64,000 nt of DNA, from NCBI GenBank assembly GCA_026414745.1, contig JAOAIK010000040.1:1-64000 (forward strand), in the 5' to 3' direction. The notes under the pieces are model-generated. The model worked only from the letters and a program-made list of their open reading frames with translations, was not told where the DNA came from and searched no databases. Origin of the DNA: Roseococcus sp. (GTDB lineage: Bacteria > Pseudomonadota > Alphaproteobacteria > Acetobacterales > Acetobacteraceae). The position numbers were made by a program, and so were the translations under genes. Below are positions 1 through 10,194 of the stretch, piece after piece. Numbering within the stretch: position 1 is the first letter of the stretch; each line of letters opens with the position of its first letter.

Positions 1-1
1 C

Positions 2-394
2 GGTGACTTCAACTTCTTCTGGGGCAACCCGGTCCGTGGTGACCGCACCGGCGAGCAGCTCGTCCTCGGCGCGACCTATACCAACGGTCCGATCACGGTG
101 GGCGTGAACTACACCAACTCGCTGGTCGAGGGCGGCGCGCGGTTCGCCTACAGCTCCGCGACGGGTCTGATGACCCAGGGTGCGGGCGCGACCGCCGCCC
201 AGCAGGCGATGATGCGCCGCTGGGGCATCGGCATCGGCGGCAACTACCGCCTGGCGCCGGGGCTCGACCTGATCGCCGAGTATGTCTACCACTCCATCCG
301 CGAGCGCGGCCGCGATCTGGATGCCGGGCGTGCCGGTACCCAGGACCGCATGTTCGCCAACACCTTCCTGCTGGGCACTCGCCTCGCCTTCTGA
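2..394 (+). CDS. Outer-membrane porin, C-terminal part (5' end outside window)
   Basis: The reading frame is open from the first bases of the window and ends at 394, so only the last ~130 residues are present. They alternate polar and aromatic/hydrophobic residues as in transmembrane beta strands (for example the stretch around VNYTNSLV and the later GGNYRLAPGLDLIAEYVYHS), and the protein ends ...TRLAF with a terminal phenylalanine, the usual BamA-recognised signal of Gram-negative outer-membrane barrels. Known for the family: trimeric general or weakly selective diffusion pores. A strong intrinsic terminator follows 27 bp after the stop, so it is probably transcribed alone or is the last gene of its unit. 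The exact porin family cannot be decided without the N-terminus. Confidence 0.8.
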   Translation, partial: GDFNFFWGNPVRGDRTGEQLVLGATYTNGPITVGVNYTNSLVEGGARFAYSSATGLMTQGAGATAAQQAMMRRWGIGIGGNYRLAPGLDLIAEYVYHSIRERGRDLDAGRAGTQDRMFANTFLLGTRLAF

Positions 395-420
395 GGCGGG
401 GCTCCCGAGACGGGGTTCCG

Positions 421-453
421 GGGGCGGCAGTCATCTGCCGCCCCTTTTCTTTT
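421..453 (+). terminator. Rho-independent terminator after the porin
   Basis: A perfect 10-bp stem (ggggcggcag / ctgccgcccc) closes a 4-nt tcat loop and is followed directly by a T-rich run (ttttcttttgg). It is the only textbook intrinsic terminator I found in the window and fits a highly expressed porin mRNA. Confidence 0.92.
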
Positions 454-480
454 GGCCAGTGCCTCGCTAATGCAACGCGC

Positions 481-1017
481 ATGCGCCGCCCCGCCCGAAT
501 CGCCCTTGCCCTCTCGGCCATGGCCATGCTCGCCGCCTGCGGCGGAGGCCGGCTCGTCGGGAACGAGGAATACGGCACGGACAATCAGCGCGAGCTGATC
601 CTGCGCCAGACGGGCCGGAACCCCGCGGATGCGGGCATCGTCATCTTCGGCGTGGACCGTTCGCGCCAGCAGGAGCAGGCCTCCGGCGGCGCGGGCATGG
701 CCGTGAACGCCTTCCTGTGGCGCGCGACGCTGGACACGCTTTCCTTCATGCCGCTGGCCAGCGCCGACCCCTTCGGTGGGGTGATCATCACCGACTGGTA
801 TTCGCCGCCCGGCGCGCCGGGCGAGCGCTTCAAAGCCACCGCCTATGTGCTGACGCGGCAGCTCCGCTCGGACGGGGTGCGGGTGCAAGTGTTCCGCCAG
901 GTGCTGCGCGGCAACCAGTGGGTCGATGCGCCGGCCTCCGCCGCCACCAATGCCGAGCTCGAGGACCGCGTTCTCGCCCGCGCGCGCGAGCTGCGGACGC
1001 AATCGGCGGGGCGGTAG
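481..1017 (+). CDS. DUF3576-family outer-membrane lipoprotein
   Basis: A 178-residue protein with a lipoprotein signal peptide: positive n-region (MRRPAR), short hydrophobic core and lipobox LAAC with the acylated cysteine at residue 20. The mature part has YGTDNQREL, a segment reading FLWRATLDTLSFMPLASADPF, and GGVIITDWY, which match the DUF3576 family as I remember it. The molecular function of the family is unknown. In many alphaproteobacteria this gene lies next to leuS and lptE, which points to an envelope role; here it is on the opposite strand and about 4 kb from lptE. The ATG at 481 is chosen because it gives a complete signal peptide; no strong ribosome-binding site is visible. Confidence 0.75.
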   Translation: MRRPARIALALSAMAMLAACGGGRLVGNEEYGTDNQRELILRQTGRNPADAGIVIFGVDRSRQQEQASGGAGMAVNAFLWRATLDTLSFMPLASADPFGGVIITDWYSPPGAPGERFKATAYVLTRQLRSDGVRVQVFRQVLRGNQWVDAPASAATNAELEDRVLARARELRTQSAGR

Positions 1018-1110
1018 CCTTCCTCTCACGACATCGGCCTGTCGCAGGCGCCTGCCTTTGTGGCGGGCTGCATCGCTTCGTGAGCGAAGGGCTGCCGCCT
1101 GTGGTCCCCG

Positions 1111-2211
1111 TCAGCCTCCGCCGCAGCTTCGCCGCCGCAGGCCGCGCGGCGCGCCCGCTTCGGGCGCTTGCAGCAGGGTGAGCACGCAGGCGGCATGGTC
1201 GCGGGTGAAACGCCAGTCTCCCACCGCCGAGTGTCCCCGCACCGGTCCCGGCGGCCACAGGGCCAGGGTGGGGGGGCGGCGCTCGGCCGCCAATTCGGCC
1301 AGGGCGCGGGCGCGCTGGGCGGGATCCGGATCGAACTCGTCCTCCTCGAAGAGAATGACGAGCAGGCGCAGCGGCGTCTCCCGCAGCCCGGCCAGGACGC
1401 GGCGGAAATCCTCCAAGGCAACGGCCTGGACTTCGGGCGAACGGCCCATCTCCCCATGCGCCGCCGGCGCTGCCGCGATGACCGCCTCCACGAGGTCCGG
1501 CCGCTGGGCAGCCGCCAGCATCGCCTGCCAGCCCCCGCGCGACTGCCCGCCCAGGACCACCCGGCGATAGCCGGCCTCACGCAGCAGGGGCAGCGCGCGC
1601 ACAAGGCGCGGCAAGGTCAGGGCCAGCGCGTCGTCCCCCGGCAGGCGGTCGAAGCGCAGGATGTCATAGCCCGCCTCGTTCAAGGCGGTGAGGAAGCCGG
1701 GCAGGGGGGCGCCGCGCATCTCCTCCCCGGCGCCGCCATAGCCATGACCCCAGACCACGACCCCTTCCGCCCCCGCGGGCCCGCGGTGAAGGTGGAAGGC
1801 GCTGCGGGTGAAGGGGCCGAGCGCGCCCTGTTCGGGCGGAATGGACGGGCCGCCGATGATCTGCCCATCGCTGGCCAGCAGCCGGCAGGTTGCATTCAGA
1901 GGTTGGCGCAGCCGGCGGATTTGCCGCTCGCACCCCTGCACCGCCTCGCGCTCCGCCTCGTCCGGCCGGGCATGGCCGGAGGCCATCGCCCAGGCGGCGC
2001 GTCCATCCTCGCCCTGGGCGAAGGCGAAGGCCGCATGCGGCACCGCGCCGCGGTAGTGCTGAGTGAAGCCGATGGAAAGGCTCGCGCTCGGCAGGCCGCC
2101 CGGTGCGGGAATGTTGGCCGCCGAGAAGACGCGGCGATGCGCGGCCTCATCCGCCGCCTGGGCGGTGAGGGGCGGCAGCAGCGCAAGGAGGAGGAAGAGG
2201 AGGCGACGCAC
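1111..2211 (-). CDS. Exported alpha/beta hydrolase
   Basis: A 366-residue protein with a clear Sec signal peptide (MRRLLFLLLALLPPLTAQAA, cleavage likely after AQA). The fold signature of alpha/beta hydrolases is visible: an oxyanion-region VWGHGYGG (about 153-160) and the nucleophile elbow GGQSRGG with Ser224. An acidic FDPDPA segment near 295 and a late His (GHSAVG near 330) could supply the rest of the triad. Substrate unknown; the C-terminus (RGLRRRSCGGG) is basic and low-complexity and may be a recent extension. It is a single leftward gene, so its product probably acts in the periplasm as an esterase or peptidase-like enzyme. No neighbour suggests a pathway. Confidence 0.7.
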   Translation of the reverse strand: MRRLLFLLLALLPPLTAQAADEAAHRRVFSAANIPAPGGLPSASLSIGFTQHYRGAVPHAAFAFAQGEDGRAAWAMASGHARPDEAEREAVQGCERQIRRLRQPLNATCRLLASDGQIIGGPSIPPEQGALGPFTRSAFHLHRGPAGAEGVVVWGHGYGGAGEEMRGAPLPGFLTALNEAGYDILRFDRLPGDDALALTLPRLVRALPLLREAGYRRVVLGGQSRGGWQAMLAAAQRPDLVEAVIAAAPAAHGEMGRSPEVQAVALEDFRRVLAGLRETPLRLLVILFEEDEFDPDPAQRARALAELAAERRPPTLALWPPGPVRGHSAVGDWRFTRDHAACVLTLLQAPEAGAPRGLRRRSCGGG

Positions 2212-2257
2212 GGCGGGGAGTGTGGGCTCGCGCCGCCCGGGTGCAAGGCGTGCGCCG

Positions 2258-3490
2258 CTATTCCGCCCGGTAGGCGAGACGGAACCCGCCCCAGTGGCGC
2301 CCGCGCACCAGGATGGGAGCGGAGCAGTCCTTCATCAGCGCCACCTGCCCGCCCCCCATGTCGCGGCGATAGGCCTGCAGCAGGAAGGGCTTGCGGTTGC
2401 GCGCCGCGCGCAACCCGGTGCGATCGTCGAAGATGCGGCGGTTGCGGCTGTTCGCGGCGTTCCAGGCCGTCTCGCCGGGGCGCTGAGGCTTGCTGAACAC
2501 AGCGTTGTGCGTCGGCAGATAGCCGTTCCGATCCACCGCCGCGGCGAACACGACGCGCGGGTCGAGGCCGAGCAGCGGCTCCTGCACGGCGGGCAGAAGC
2601 CGGTCCGTCAGCGTCGTGAACTGTGCCATCAGCTGCGGCGGATCGGTGCCGGGGATGGGCCGGTACGCCTCGTCGAAGAGCTCGGCCTCGGCGATCTCGC
2701 CGGCGGCGAGGGCGGCCTCCAACAGGCGTCCCACTTCGGCGGCGGCGGCCTGGGCGGCGCGGATGAAACGGGAATCCTCGGTCTCGACGCTGGCAGCCGC
2801 CATCTCCTCCATCAGCGCCTCGGAGATGTCGCGCAGCGTCTCGCCACGCTTGGCGGCCTGCGCCACCTACTGCGCCAGCACGGCGGTGGCACGCGCCTGG
2901 GCGGCGATGCCGGCGCGCATGGCGGCCGCCTCCTCGCCCGCCGCGGCGGCGCCGGCGGCCATGGCGGCCACCTCCTCGCCGGCGCGCTGCACGCTTTCCG
3001 CCAGCGCCCCGAGCGCGGCGCGGCTGGTGCGGGCGCCTTCGGCGGCGGCCTCGGCCTCGACGGCGTTGCGCTCCGCCGCCTCGCGCAGCGCCAGCGCGGC
3101 AGCCCGCAGCTCGTCCACCCCCCGCTCGATCCGGGCGGTGGCCGCGCGAGTCTCGCCGGCGAGCGCCTTCACCTCCTGCGCCGCCACGGCGAAGCCGCGC
3201 CCTGCCTCCCCGGCGCGCACGGCCTCGATGGTGGCGTTGAGCGCAAGCAGGTTGGTCTGCCGTGCGATGCGTTCGATCGCGCCGGCGATGCCGGCCACGG
3301 CCGAGAGGGCGGAATCCAGCGCGGCCAGGCGGCGCGCGGCGTCGCGCACTCCCTCGGCCACGCGCGCGGACTCGACTTCGGCGCGGGTTGCGGCGGCCTC
3401 GACCCCCGTCGCCTCCTCGCGCGCGGCGGCGAGCGCGGCCTCGGCCCGGGCCGCCCGCCAGCAGAGGCCGGGTGCGGGAGGCGCCGCTAG
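2258..3490 (-). pseudogene. Methyl-accepting chemotaxis protein remnant with in-frame TAG
   Basis: One continuous frame of about 411 codons encodes a soluble chemotaxis receptor but is interrupted by a TAG at 2869-2867. The upstream part holds the signalling hairpin tip ([16 protein letters not shown], then [15 protein letters not shown]), long Ala/Glu-rich coiled coils on both sides, and no membrane segment. After the stop the same frame continues as VAQAAKRGETLRD and ends in a domain with NGYLPTHN, PFLLQAYRRDMGGG and GRHWGGFR, motifs I associate with the C-terminal sensory module of many proteobacterial receptors. There is also no ATG/GTG upstream of codon GTG 3361; the open frame simply runs into the end of holA. 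Both lesions suggest a decaying gene. A single sequencing error could explain the TAG but not the missing start. Confidence 0.72.
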
Positions 3491-4491
3491 CCGCGCGCGA
3501 TGGCGAGCAGCGCGTGCCGCGCGATCAGCGCATCGGGCAGGCCGGTGGTCTTGGCCTGGCGCTCGGCGCGCAGCAGGGCCAGGCCCAGCGCCTCCAGTCG
3601 CGCCGCGCTCCAGCGGCGCAGCGCGCGCTCCATGGCGGGCTTGTGCCGCCAGAACACGGGCGGGCGCAGGGCGCCGATGGCCTCCGCCGGCGGCATCCCG
3701 CGCTCCACCGCCAGCGCCGCGAGATGCAGCCGCTGCACATGCCGCAGCGCGGCGCGGATCACCTGCACCGCGTGGCTCCCTTCAGCGAAGGCCTGGGCGA
3801 TGGCGCGATCCGCCGCCGCCACCTCCCCCGCGGTCGCGGCGAGCAGCGCCTCCTCGAGGTCGAGCGCCGCGCCCTCGCCCAGCAGGGCCATGGCGTCCTC
3901 CACGGTGATCGCTTCGCCCGGCGCCGCGTGCAGCGCCAGCACTTCCAACTGCCGGCGCAGCGCCATGCGGTCCTCGCCGCCGCGCTCGGCCAGCCAGTCC
4001 AGCGCCGCCGGATCGGCCTGGGCGCCGAGCTCGGCCAACATGCGCTGGATCGAGGCGGCGAGATCGCGCCCGCGCTCGGCATAGCATTCGATCAACTGGC
4101 CGCGCGGATCCTTCTCGATCAGCGCACGCAGCTTGGAGGACCGGGTGAGCCCCGGACCCTCGAACACGACGACGCCCGGGCCCGGTCCGGCTAGGACGAG
4201 GCGCGCGGCCTCGGCCCAGGCATCGGTGGCCTCGCGCACGCGCAGCGCCATGCGGCCGCCCAGCAGGGGCGTGGCGGCCGCCGTATCGGCCAGCATGTGC
4301 GGCTCCTTCAGCGCCTCCCACCCCGCTTCGGCGAGGCAGAGCGCATCCCCGCCGGAGACGGCGCGCAGCAGCGTTTCGGCACGCTCGGCGATCAGCCCCG
4401 CGTCGTCGCCCACCAGCAGCACGGCGCGGCAATCGGGCGGGGGCGCGGCCAGGAACGCCGACAGCCGCCGCGGATCGAGCCGGCCGGCCAT
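3487..4491 (-). CDS. holA: DNA polymerase III subunit delta
   Basis: A 334-residue protein resembling HolA, the clamp-loader subunit that opens the beta sliding clamp. Visible hallmarks are the N-terminal [18 protein letters not shown], the central [23 protein letters not shown] segment, [22 protein letters not shown] and a C-terminal helical bundle ([17 protein letters not shown], then [18 protein letters not shown]). Length is normal. It starts 6 bp after lptE and so belongs to the leuS-lptE-holA unit, a conserved alphaproteobacterial order. Its last codons overlap the remnant chemotaxis frame. Confidence 0.92.
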   Translation of the reverse strand: MAGRLDPRRLSAFLAAPPPDCRAVLLVGDDAGLIAERAETLLRAVSGGDALCLAEAGWEALKEPHMLADTAAATPLLGGRMALRVREATDAWAEAARLVLAGPGPGVVVFEGPGLTRSSKLRALIEKDPRGQLIECYAERGRDLAASIQRMLAELGAQADPAALDWLAERGGEDRMALRRQLEVLALHAAPGEAITVEDAMALLGEGAALDLEEALLAATAGEVAAADRAIAQAFAEGSHAVQVIRAALRHVQRLHLAALAVERGMPPAEAIGALRPPVFWRHKPAMERALRRWSAARLEALGLALLRAERQAKTTGLPDALIARHALLAIARG

Positions 4492-4497
4492 CGGCGT

Positions 4498-5037
4498 TCA
4501 GCCCTGCGCGGCGAGGCGCTGGCGCAGCCGGGCGGCGACGGCCATGGTGATGCGCTCGCCAACCTCCTGCACGATGCGCCGTTCCATGTCGTCGCGCGAG
4601 ACCTCGGCGGCGAAGAGCTGCACGTCCGGGATGTTGTAGGCGTCGAGGGTGCGGACCTCGCCGCGGCCGACGAGGTTGGGCGGCGCGGCCGTGTCGGTCA
4701 GCGCCCAGCTGCCGGTGGCGATGTAGCGCACCCGGGTGGGCAGCCCGTCGCGCCGGATGCCGAGCACCTCGACGGTGTAGCCGAGGCTCGCGATGAGGGT
4801 GTAGCGCTGCGGCGTGCCCGGCAGCCGGTCCTCGAAGCTGCGCTGGAGCTGGCGGCGCAGGAGCTGGCCGATGCGCTCGGGGATTTCGGCCACGCGCACC
4901 GCCGCCATCTCGCGCAGCAGGCGCGGCTCGCTCGGCGCCTCGGCCGCGCGGCGCTCGCCCTCCGGCCCGTAGAGCGGGCGGAAGCCGCAGCCGGCGAGAG
5001 GGGCCAGCGCGCCGACGAGGAGGCGCCTACGCCACAA
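4498..5037 (-). CDS. lptE: LPS-assembly lipoprotein LptE
   Basis: A 179-residue lipoprotein: basic start (MWRRR), short hydrophobic core, lipobox LAGC with Cys17, then GFRPLYG, the characteristic opening of LptE. The family plugs the LptD barrel in the outer membrane and helps insert lipopolysaccharide. The body has the expected mixed alpha/beta pattern ([21 protein letters not shown], later [12 protein letters not shown]). The start codon overlaps the last 11 bp of leuS, so translation is probably coupled; holA follows after 6 bp. Confidence 0.9.
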   Translation of the reverse strand: MWRRRLLVGALAPLAGCGFRPLYGPEGERRAAEAPSEPRLLREMAAVRVAEIPERIGQLLRRQLQRSFEDRLPGTPQRYTLIASLGYTVEVLGIRRDGLPTRVRYIATGSWALTDTAAPPNLVGRGEVRTLDAYNIPDVQLFAAEVSRDDMERRIVQEVGERITMAVAARLRQRLAAQG

Positions 5038-7612
5038 GGTTCACCACCCGGCCCTTGACGTGGATGCGTTTCCTGACCGGCCGGCCGGCGAGGGCGCGCA
5101 CCACGTTGGGCTCTGCCTCGGCGAGCGCGAAGACCTCCTCGTCCGTCGCGTCCACCGGCGCCAAGATGGTGGCGCGCAGCTTGCCGCCCACCTGGACGGC
5201 GAGCGTCACCGTCTCGACCGCCAGCAGGGCGGGATCGGCCTCGGGCCAGGGCATCTGGGCGAGGAGCCCGGCCCCGGGATTCAGCGCCTGCCAGATCTCC
5301 TCGGCGAGGTGGGGCATCATCGGCGCGAAGAGGCGCGTCATGATCTCCACCGCCTCGCGCCGCGCGGCCAGCGGTGCGGAGGGGCTGTCGGCGATGGCGT
5401 TGGCGAGTTCGTGGATGCGCGCCACCGCCACGTTGAAGGCGAAGCCTTCGAGCGCCTCGGTCACGGCCGCGATGGTGCGATGCGCGGCCTGGCGCAGCCT
5501 GCGGCCGGCGGCATCGTCGGGCGCATCGGCCTCGCGCAGCGTCTGCGCAAGGCGCCAGAGGCGCCCGATGAAGCGGCTGGCGCCGGCCACTCCGGCCTCG
5601 CTCCACTCCATGTCGCGCTCCGGCGGGTTGTCGGAGAGGATGAACCAGCGCGCCGTGTCGGCGCCGTAGCGGTCGATGATGGCGCCCGGGTCCACCGTGT
5701 TGCGCTTGGACTTGGACATGGCCTCGACGCGGCCGATGGTCACGGTCTCCCCGGTCTCGCGGTGCACCGCGGTGCCGTCGGGCCGCTTCACCACCTCCTC
5801 GGGGTAGAGCCAGCGCCCGTCCGCGCCCTTGTAGCTCTCGTGCTGCACCATGCCCTGGGTGAACAGGCCGGCGAAGGGCTCCTCGATGGCGAGATGGCCC
5901 GTCGCCCGCATCGCGCGCGTGAAGAAGCGGCTGTAGAGCAGGTGCAGGATGGCGTGTTCGATGCCGCCGATGTACTGGTCCACGGGCAGCCAGGCGTCCA
6001 CCGCCGCGCGCGCCACGGGCGTCTCCGCGCGCGGCGAGCAGAAGCGGGCGAAATACCAGGAGCTGTCCACGAAGGTATCGAAAGTGTCCGTCTCACGCCG
6101 CGCCGGCGCGCCGCAGCGCGGGCAGGGCACATGCTTCCAGGTGGGGTGGTGGTCGAGCGGGTTGCCAGGCTTCGAGAAGTCCACGTCCTCGGGCAGGCGG
6201 ACGGGAAGCTCCGCCTCGGGGACGGGGACGATGCCGCAGGAGTCGCAGTGGATGACCGGGATCGGGCAGCCCCAGTAGCGCTGGCGGCTCACGCCCCAGT
6301 CGCGCAGGCGCCAGTTCACCACGCCCCGGCCCGCGCCGAGCGCCTCCAGCTTCGCGATCGCCGCGCGCTTGGCGCTTGCCACGTCGAGCCCGTCGAGGAA
6401 GCCCGAGTTGAAGACGACGCCGTCCTCGGTGAAGGGCCTCTCGGCGACCGAGAACGCCTCGTCCGCATCGCGCGGCCGCACGACCGGGATGATGGGCAGG
6501 CCGTACTTCGTCGCGAACTCGTGGTCGCGCGCGTCGTGGCCGGGGCAGCCGAACAGGGCGCCCGTGCCGTAGTCCATCAGCACGAAATTCGCGATCCAGA
6601 CGGGATGCGTCTCCCCCGTGAAGGGATGCACGACGCGCAAGCCCGTGTCGTGGCCGCGCTTCTCGGCCTGCTCGATCGCCGCCTCGCTGGTGCCGAGCGC
6701 GCGGCACTCGGCGATGAAGGCGGCCGCCGCGGGGTCGCGCGCCGCCGCGGCGGCGGCCAGCGGGTGCTCGGCCGCCACCGCGAGGAAGCTCATGCCGAAG
6801 AGCGTGTCGGGGCGGGTGGTGAAGACCTCCACGCTCTCCATGCCGTCGACCGGCTCGGCGAGCTTGAAGGCGAAGCGCGCGCCCTCGCTGCGGCCGATCC
6901 AGTTGGCCTGCATCAGCTTCACGCGCTCGGGCCAGCGGTCGAGGCGGTTCAGCGCCTCCAGCAGCTCGGGCGCGAACTTCGTGATGGAGAGGAACCACTG
7001 GCTGAGCTTCTTCTTCTCGACCGGCGCGCCGCTGCGCCAGCCGCGCCCGTCGATCACCTGCTCGTTGGCGAGCACCGTGCCGTCCACCGGGTCCCAGTTG
7101 ACCCAGCTCTCCTTGCGCTCGACGAGGCCGGCCTTGAGGAAATCGAGGAAGAGCTTCTGCTGCTGCCCGTAGTATTCGGGGTCGCAGGTGGCGAACTCCC
7201 GCTCCCACTCGAGCGAGAGGCCCATGCGCTTGAGTTCTGCGCGCATGTTGGCGATGTTGTCGTAGGTCCATCGGCCCGGGTGGATGCCGCGCTCGCGCGC
7301 CGCGTTCTCGGCAGGCAGGCCGAAGGCGTCCCAGCCCATGGGGTGCAGCACGAGATGGCCGCGCGCGCGCTTGTAGCGTGCCACCACGTCGCCCAGCGTG
7401 TAGTTGCGGACATGGCCCATGTGGATCTTCCCCGAGGGGTAGGGGAACATCTCCAGCACGTAATACTTGCGCGCGCCGGGCGGCGGCACGTCGGGCACGC
7501 GGAAGCAGCCGGCCTCCTCCCAGCGCTTCTGCCACTTCGGCTCGGCGGCGCGGAAGTCGTAGCGTGTCTCGGGGCGCGTGTCGGCGGCGGTAGGCACGGG
7601 TGTGTCGGGCAT
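5027..7612 (-). CDS. leuS: Leucyl-tRNA synthetase
   Basis: Class I aminoacyl-tRNA synthetase charging tRNA-Leu. From the ATG at 7612 it has 861 residues, normal for bacterial LeuRS. HIGH-type motif HMGH at 64-67 inside [18 protein letters not shown], the CP1 editing domain in the middle ([12 protein letters not shown], then [10 protein letters not shown]), a zinc-ribbon-like [10 protein letters not shown], and MSKSKRN (KMSKS motif) at about 632. A TTG at 7633 would add seven residues; I prefer the ATG because the extra residues (MPLHVPS) have no counterpart I know, but neither site has a strong ribosome-binding sequence. First gene of leuS-lptE-holA. Confidence 0.96.
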   Translation of the reverse strand: MPDTPVPTAADTRPETRYDFRAAEPKWQKRWEEAGCFRVPDVPPPGARKYYVLEMFPYPSGKIHMGHVRNYTLGDVVARYKRARGHLVLHPMGWDAFGLPAENAARERGIHPGRWTYDNIANMRAELKRMGLSLEWEREFATCDPEYYGQQQKLFLDFLKAGLVERKESWVNWDPVDGTVLANEQVIDGRGWRSGAPVEKKKLSQWFLSITKFAPELLEALNRLDRWPERVKLMQANWIGRSEGARFAFKLAEPVDGMESVEVFTTRPDTLFGMSFLAVAAEHPLAAAAAARDPAAAAFIAECRALGTSEAAIEQAEKRGHDTGLRVVHPFTGETHPVWIANFVLMDYGTGALFGCPGHDARDHEFATKYGLPIIPVVRPRDADEAFSVAERPFTEDGVVFNSGFLDGLDVASAKRAAIAKLEALGAGRGVVNWRLRDWGVSRQRYWGCPIPVIHCDSCGIVPVPEAELPVRLPEDVDFSKPGNPLDHHPTWKHVPCPRCGAPARRETDTFDTFVDSSWYFARFCSPRAETPVARAAVDAWLPVDQYIGGIEHAILHLLYSRFFTRAMRATGHLAIEEPFAGLFTQGMVQHESYKGADGRWLYPEEVVKRPDGTAVHRETGETVTIGRVEAMSKSKRNTVDPGAIIDRYGADTARWFILSDNPPERDMEWSEAGVAGASRFIGRLWRLAQTLREADAPDDAAGRRLRQAAHRTIAAVTEALEGFAFNVAVARIHELANAIADSPSAPLAARREAVEIMTRLFAPMMPHLAEEIWQALNPGAGLLAQMPWPEADPALLAVETVTLAVQVGGKLRATILAPVDATDEEVFALAEAEPNVVRALAGRPVRKRIHVKGRVVNLVA

Positions 7613-7825
7613 GCTCGGAACGTGGAGAGGCAAAAGGGGCTTGGCCTTTTCCCTCTAGTGCAGATCGGCGCGGAGGGGAAACGCCCGCCGATTCCCCCTT
7701 GATCGCCCCGGCCGGCTGTGGTTCATGCGCGCCACCCTGCCGTGGGCGCTGGCACGCTCGCGGCTATGCCCGTTTGCGCGCCCCGATCCCCGGGGCCTGG
7801 GGCTGAGCATCCACAGGGAGAAATC

Positions 7826-8290
7826 ATGCCGCTTTACGAATGCGTGTTCATCGCGCGCAGCGAGGTCACCCAGCAGCAGGTCGAGGCGATCGCCGAGGAG
7901 ATGGCGGCCATCCTCGCCGAGCATGGTGGCGACGTGAAGAAGCGCGAATACTGGGGCCTGCGCAGCCTTGCCTACCGCATCAACAAGAACCGCAAGGGGC
8001 ATTACATGCTCCTCGGCGTGGACGCGCCCGCGGCCGCGATGCAGGAGGTGGAACGCCGCCTCGGCCTGCACGAGGACGTGCTGCGCGAACTCACCGTCCG
8101 TGTGGAGGCGATCGAGGAGGGGCCCTCGGCCATTCTCGCCAAGCGCGGCGAGGACCGCGAGCGCGGCTTCCGCGGGCCCAAGCCGGCCGGGCGCTTCGCC
8201 TCGGGCCGCGCCCGCGGCGGCGACGACCGCGAGGAGTTCCGCGCCCGCTCGCGCGACGAGCTCGACATGTCCCTGAACGAGGAGGTCTGA
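7826..8290 (+). CDS. rpsF: 30S ribosomal protein S6
   Basis: A 154-residue S6, starting [15 protein letters not shown] at an ATG preceded by a good ribosome-binding site (agggag, 5 bp upstream). The core S6 fold is clear: [25 protein letters not shown], then the [19 protein letters not shown] strand. It has a basic, Gly/Arg/Asp-rich tail of about 45 residues beyond the minimal S6, common in alphaproteobacteria. It heads the rpsF-rpsR-DUF2232-rplI operon; S6 pairs with S18 on the 30S platform. A longer frame upstream to 7718 is open but has no plausible S6 sequence. Confidence 0.95.
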   Translation: MPLYECVFIARSEVTQQQVEAIAEEMAAILAEHGGDVKKREYWGLRSLAYRINKNRKGHYMLLGVDAPAAAMQEVERRLGLHEDVLRELTVRVEAIEEGPSAILAKRGEDRERGFRGPKPAGRFASGRARGGDDREEFRARSRDELDMSLNEEV

Positions 8291-8294
8291 GCCG

Positions 8295-8573
8295 ATGAGC
8301 GAGAGCCTCGAGCCCAACATCGCCAACCGCCGCCCCGCCGTGGGCGCGCGCCGTCCCTTCTACCGCCGGAAGAAGTCCTGCCCCTTCTCCGGCCCGAACG
8401 CGCCGAAGATCGACTACAAGGACGTGCGGCTGCTCTCGCGCTTCCTCTCGGAGCGCGGGAAGATCGTGCCCTCGCGCATCACGGCGGTGAGCGGCAAGAA
8501 GCAGCGCGAGCTGGCGCAGGCGATCAAGCGGGCGCGCTTCCTCGCGCTGCTGCCCTACGTCATCAACGACTGA
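8295..8573 (+). CDS. rpsR: 30S ribosomal protein S18
   Basis: A 92-residue S18 containing [15 protein letters not shown], the block [27 protein letters not shown] and the terminal [14 protein letters not shown], all diagnostic. The Cys in CPFSG belongs to the zinc-associated N-terminal motif seen in many S18 proteins, here with a single Cys. Starts 4 bp after rpsF, as expected for the S6:S18 heterodimer partners. Confidence 0.97.
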   Translation: MSESLEPNIANRRPAVGARRPFYRRKKSCPFSGPNAPKIDYKDVRLLSRFLSERGKIVPSRITAVSGKKQRELAQAIKRARFLALLPYVIND

Positions 8574-8597
8574 GCGGGCGGGGCGGGAGCCTTCGGC

Positions 8598-9506
8598 GTG
8601 AGCGGTGCGGGACAGTCGGGCGCTCCGGGCCAGGCGGCGCTGCTCGCCGTCGGTGCGGCCGGGCTCGTCTCCGCGCTGCTGGCGCTCTGGGCCATGCGGG
8701 GGCTGCCCTTCGGCGCGCTGCTGCTGTGGCTCGCGCCGCTGCCGCTCTTCGCGGCCGCTGCCGGCTTCGGGCCGCGCGTGGCCTGGGGGGCGGCGGGGGT
8801 GGGGGCGGCCGCGGTGCTGATCGGCAGCAACAGCCTCGGTGCGGCGCTGTATCTCGGCGCCTTCGCCCTGCCCGTGGCGCTCATCGCCGCCACCGCCTTC
8901 CCGGGCGGCGCGGGGGGCGGGCGGCTCGATCTCTCGACCCCGCTCGCGCTGCTCGGCCTCTGGCCGGCGCTGGTGCTCGCCGTGGTGGCGCTCATGGTCA
9001 GCGACCTCGAGGGGGCGATGCGCGAGGCGGTGGCCCAGGGCGTGCGCCGCATGGGCGTGCCGCTGGCCGAGGGGATGATCGAGCAGATCGCGCGCGTGAA
9101 GGCGGCGGCGGTGGGCTTCTGGACGGCGCTGCTCATGCTCGGCAACGGGCTCGCGGGGCAGCGGCTCATGGAGCGGCAGGGCCTCGCGCTCGCGTCCCTG
9201 CCCGCGGCCGAGGATCTGCGCCTGCCCGGCTGGTATGCGCCGCTGCCGCTGCTGGCGCTGGGCGGCTGGGCCGCTTTCGGCGGGGTGGTCACCCTCTCGG
9301 CCCTGCTGATCCTGCTCATCCCCTTCTTCCTGCTCGGCGTGGTGGGGGTGCACCGGCGGCTGCGCGGGCGGGCCGGGCGGCTCGCCTTCCTCGCCGGCTT
9401 CTACCTGCTGATGCTGCTGTTCCTGCAGATCATGGCCCCGCTGATGGTCGGCGTGGGCCTCTTCGACCAGTTCCGGCGGCGCGCCGCGCCGTCCAACCCG
9501 ACGTGA
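8598..9506 (+). CDS. DUF2232 multi-pass membrane protein
   Basis: A 302-residue integral membrane protein starting at a GTG, with around seven to eight hydrophobic segments, including a very Ala/Gly/Leu-rich N-terminal half and a C-terminal [20 protein letters not shown] segment. In alphaproteobacteria a DUF2232 (YybS-like) protein is regularly placed between rpsR and rplI, and its position here is the main support for the call. Function unknown; a transporter or energy-coupling S-component-like role has been proposed for related families but nothing in this sequence proves it. Confidence 0.75.
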   Translation: MSGAGQSGAPGQAALLAVGAAGLVSALLALWAMRGLPFGALLLWLAPLPLFAAAAGFGPRVAWGAAGVGAAAVLIGSNSLGAALYLGAFALPVALIAATAFPGGAGGGRLDLSTPLALLGLWPALVLAVVALMVSDLEGAMREAVAQGVRRMGVPLAEGMIEQIARVKAAAVGFWTALLMLGNGLAGQRLMERQGLALASLPAAEDLRLPGWYAPLPLLALGGWAAFGGVVTLSALLILLIPFFLLGVVGVHRRLRGRAGRLAFLAGFYLLMLLFLQIMAPLMVGVGLFDQFRRRAAPSNPT

Positions 9507-9531
9507 ACATCCGATCCCGAAAGGGCGTGCC

Positions 9532-10083
9532 ATGATTGAACTGATCCTGATGCAGCGCGTGGAAAAGCTCGGCCAGATGGGCGAGCTGGTGAAGGTGAAG
9601 CCCGGCTACGCGCGCAACTACCTGCTGCCGCAGGGCAAGGCGATCCGCGCCACCAAGGCCAACATCGCCCAGTTCGAGGCGCAGCGCGCGCAGCTCGTGG
9701 CGCAGAACCTCAAGCGCCGCGAGGAGGCCGAGCGCGTGGCCGAGCGCATGGAGGGCCTCTCCGTGGTGCTCATCCGCTCGGCCGGCGAGAGCGGCAGCCT
9801 CTACGGCTCCGTCTCGGCGCGCGACATCGCCGAGGCATGCAAGGCGGCGGGGCTGAACATCCCCCGCCAGCAGGTGCTGCTGGATGCGCCGATCAAGACG
9901 CTCGGCATCGCCACCGTGCGCGTCGAGCTGCACCCCGAGGTGCTGCTGCCCGTGGTGGTGAACGTGGCGCGCAGCCCCGAGGAGGCCGAGAAGCAGGCGC
10001 GCGGCGAGGAGATCCTCCGCGAGGAGGAGGTCACCCTCGAGGAGGAGCTGGTCGCCGAGCTCGGGGCCGCCACGCGCGAGTGA
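9532..10083 (+). CDS. rplI: 50S ribosomal protein L9
   Basis: A 183-residue L9. The N-terminal rRNA-binding domain reads [22 protein letters not shown] followed by [15 protein letters not shown], the family signature. A long helix links to the C-terminal domain ([16 protein letters not shown]...). The acidic tail rich in Glu ([16 protein letters not shown]) is longer than in E. coli (149 residues) but usual for alphaproteobacteria. Last gene of the ribosomal operon; two GC hairpins follow. Confidence 0.97.
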   Translation: MIELILMQRVEKLGQMGELVKVKPGYARNYLLPQGKAIRATKANIAQFEAQRAQLVAQNLKRREEAERVAERMEGLSVVLIRSAGESGSLYGSVSARDIAEACKAAGLNIPRQQVLLDAPIKTLGIATVRVELHPEVLLPVVVNVARSPEEAEKQARGEEILREEEVTLEEELVAELGAATRE

Positions 10084-10090
10084 GACCGGC

Positions 10091-10141
10091 GGGCCGGGGC
10101 ATACCCGGCCCCGCCCGCCCTGCAGGGGCCGCAGGGCGGGC
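10091..10141 (+). terminator. Tandem GC hairpins after rplI
   Basis: Two consecutive perfect hairpins: gggccggg/cccggccc (8 bp, 5-nt loop, 10091-10111) and gcccgccctgc/gcagggcgggc (11 bp, 7-nt loop, 10113-10141). No T-run follows, so they are not classical intrinsic terminators; they may end or stabilise the ribosomal operon mRNA, perhaps with Rho. Confidence 0.6.
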
Positions 10142-10194
10142 ATGATAGGTCAGCCTCATGGACCGAATGGGTGGGGCGCGCCAGCCTCAGGGGC

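Noticed and set aside
7613-7825. Autoregulatory S6:S18-binding leader before rpsF
   Set aside because: Such leaders exist in other bacteria, but I could not identify the conserved structure in this 213-bp gap by eye; only GC-rich sequence without a clear promoter is seen.
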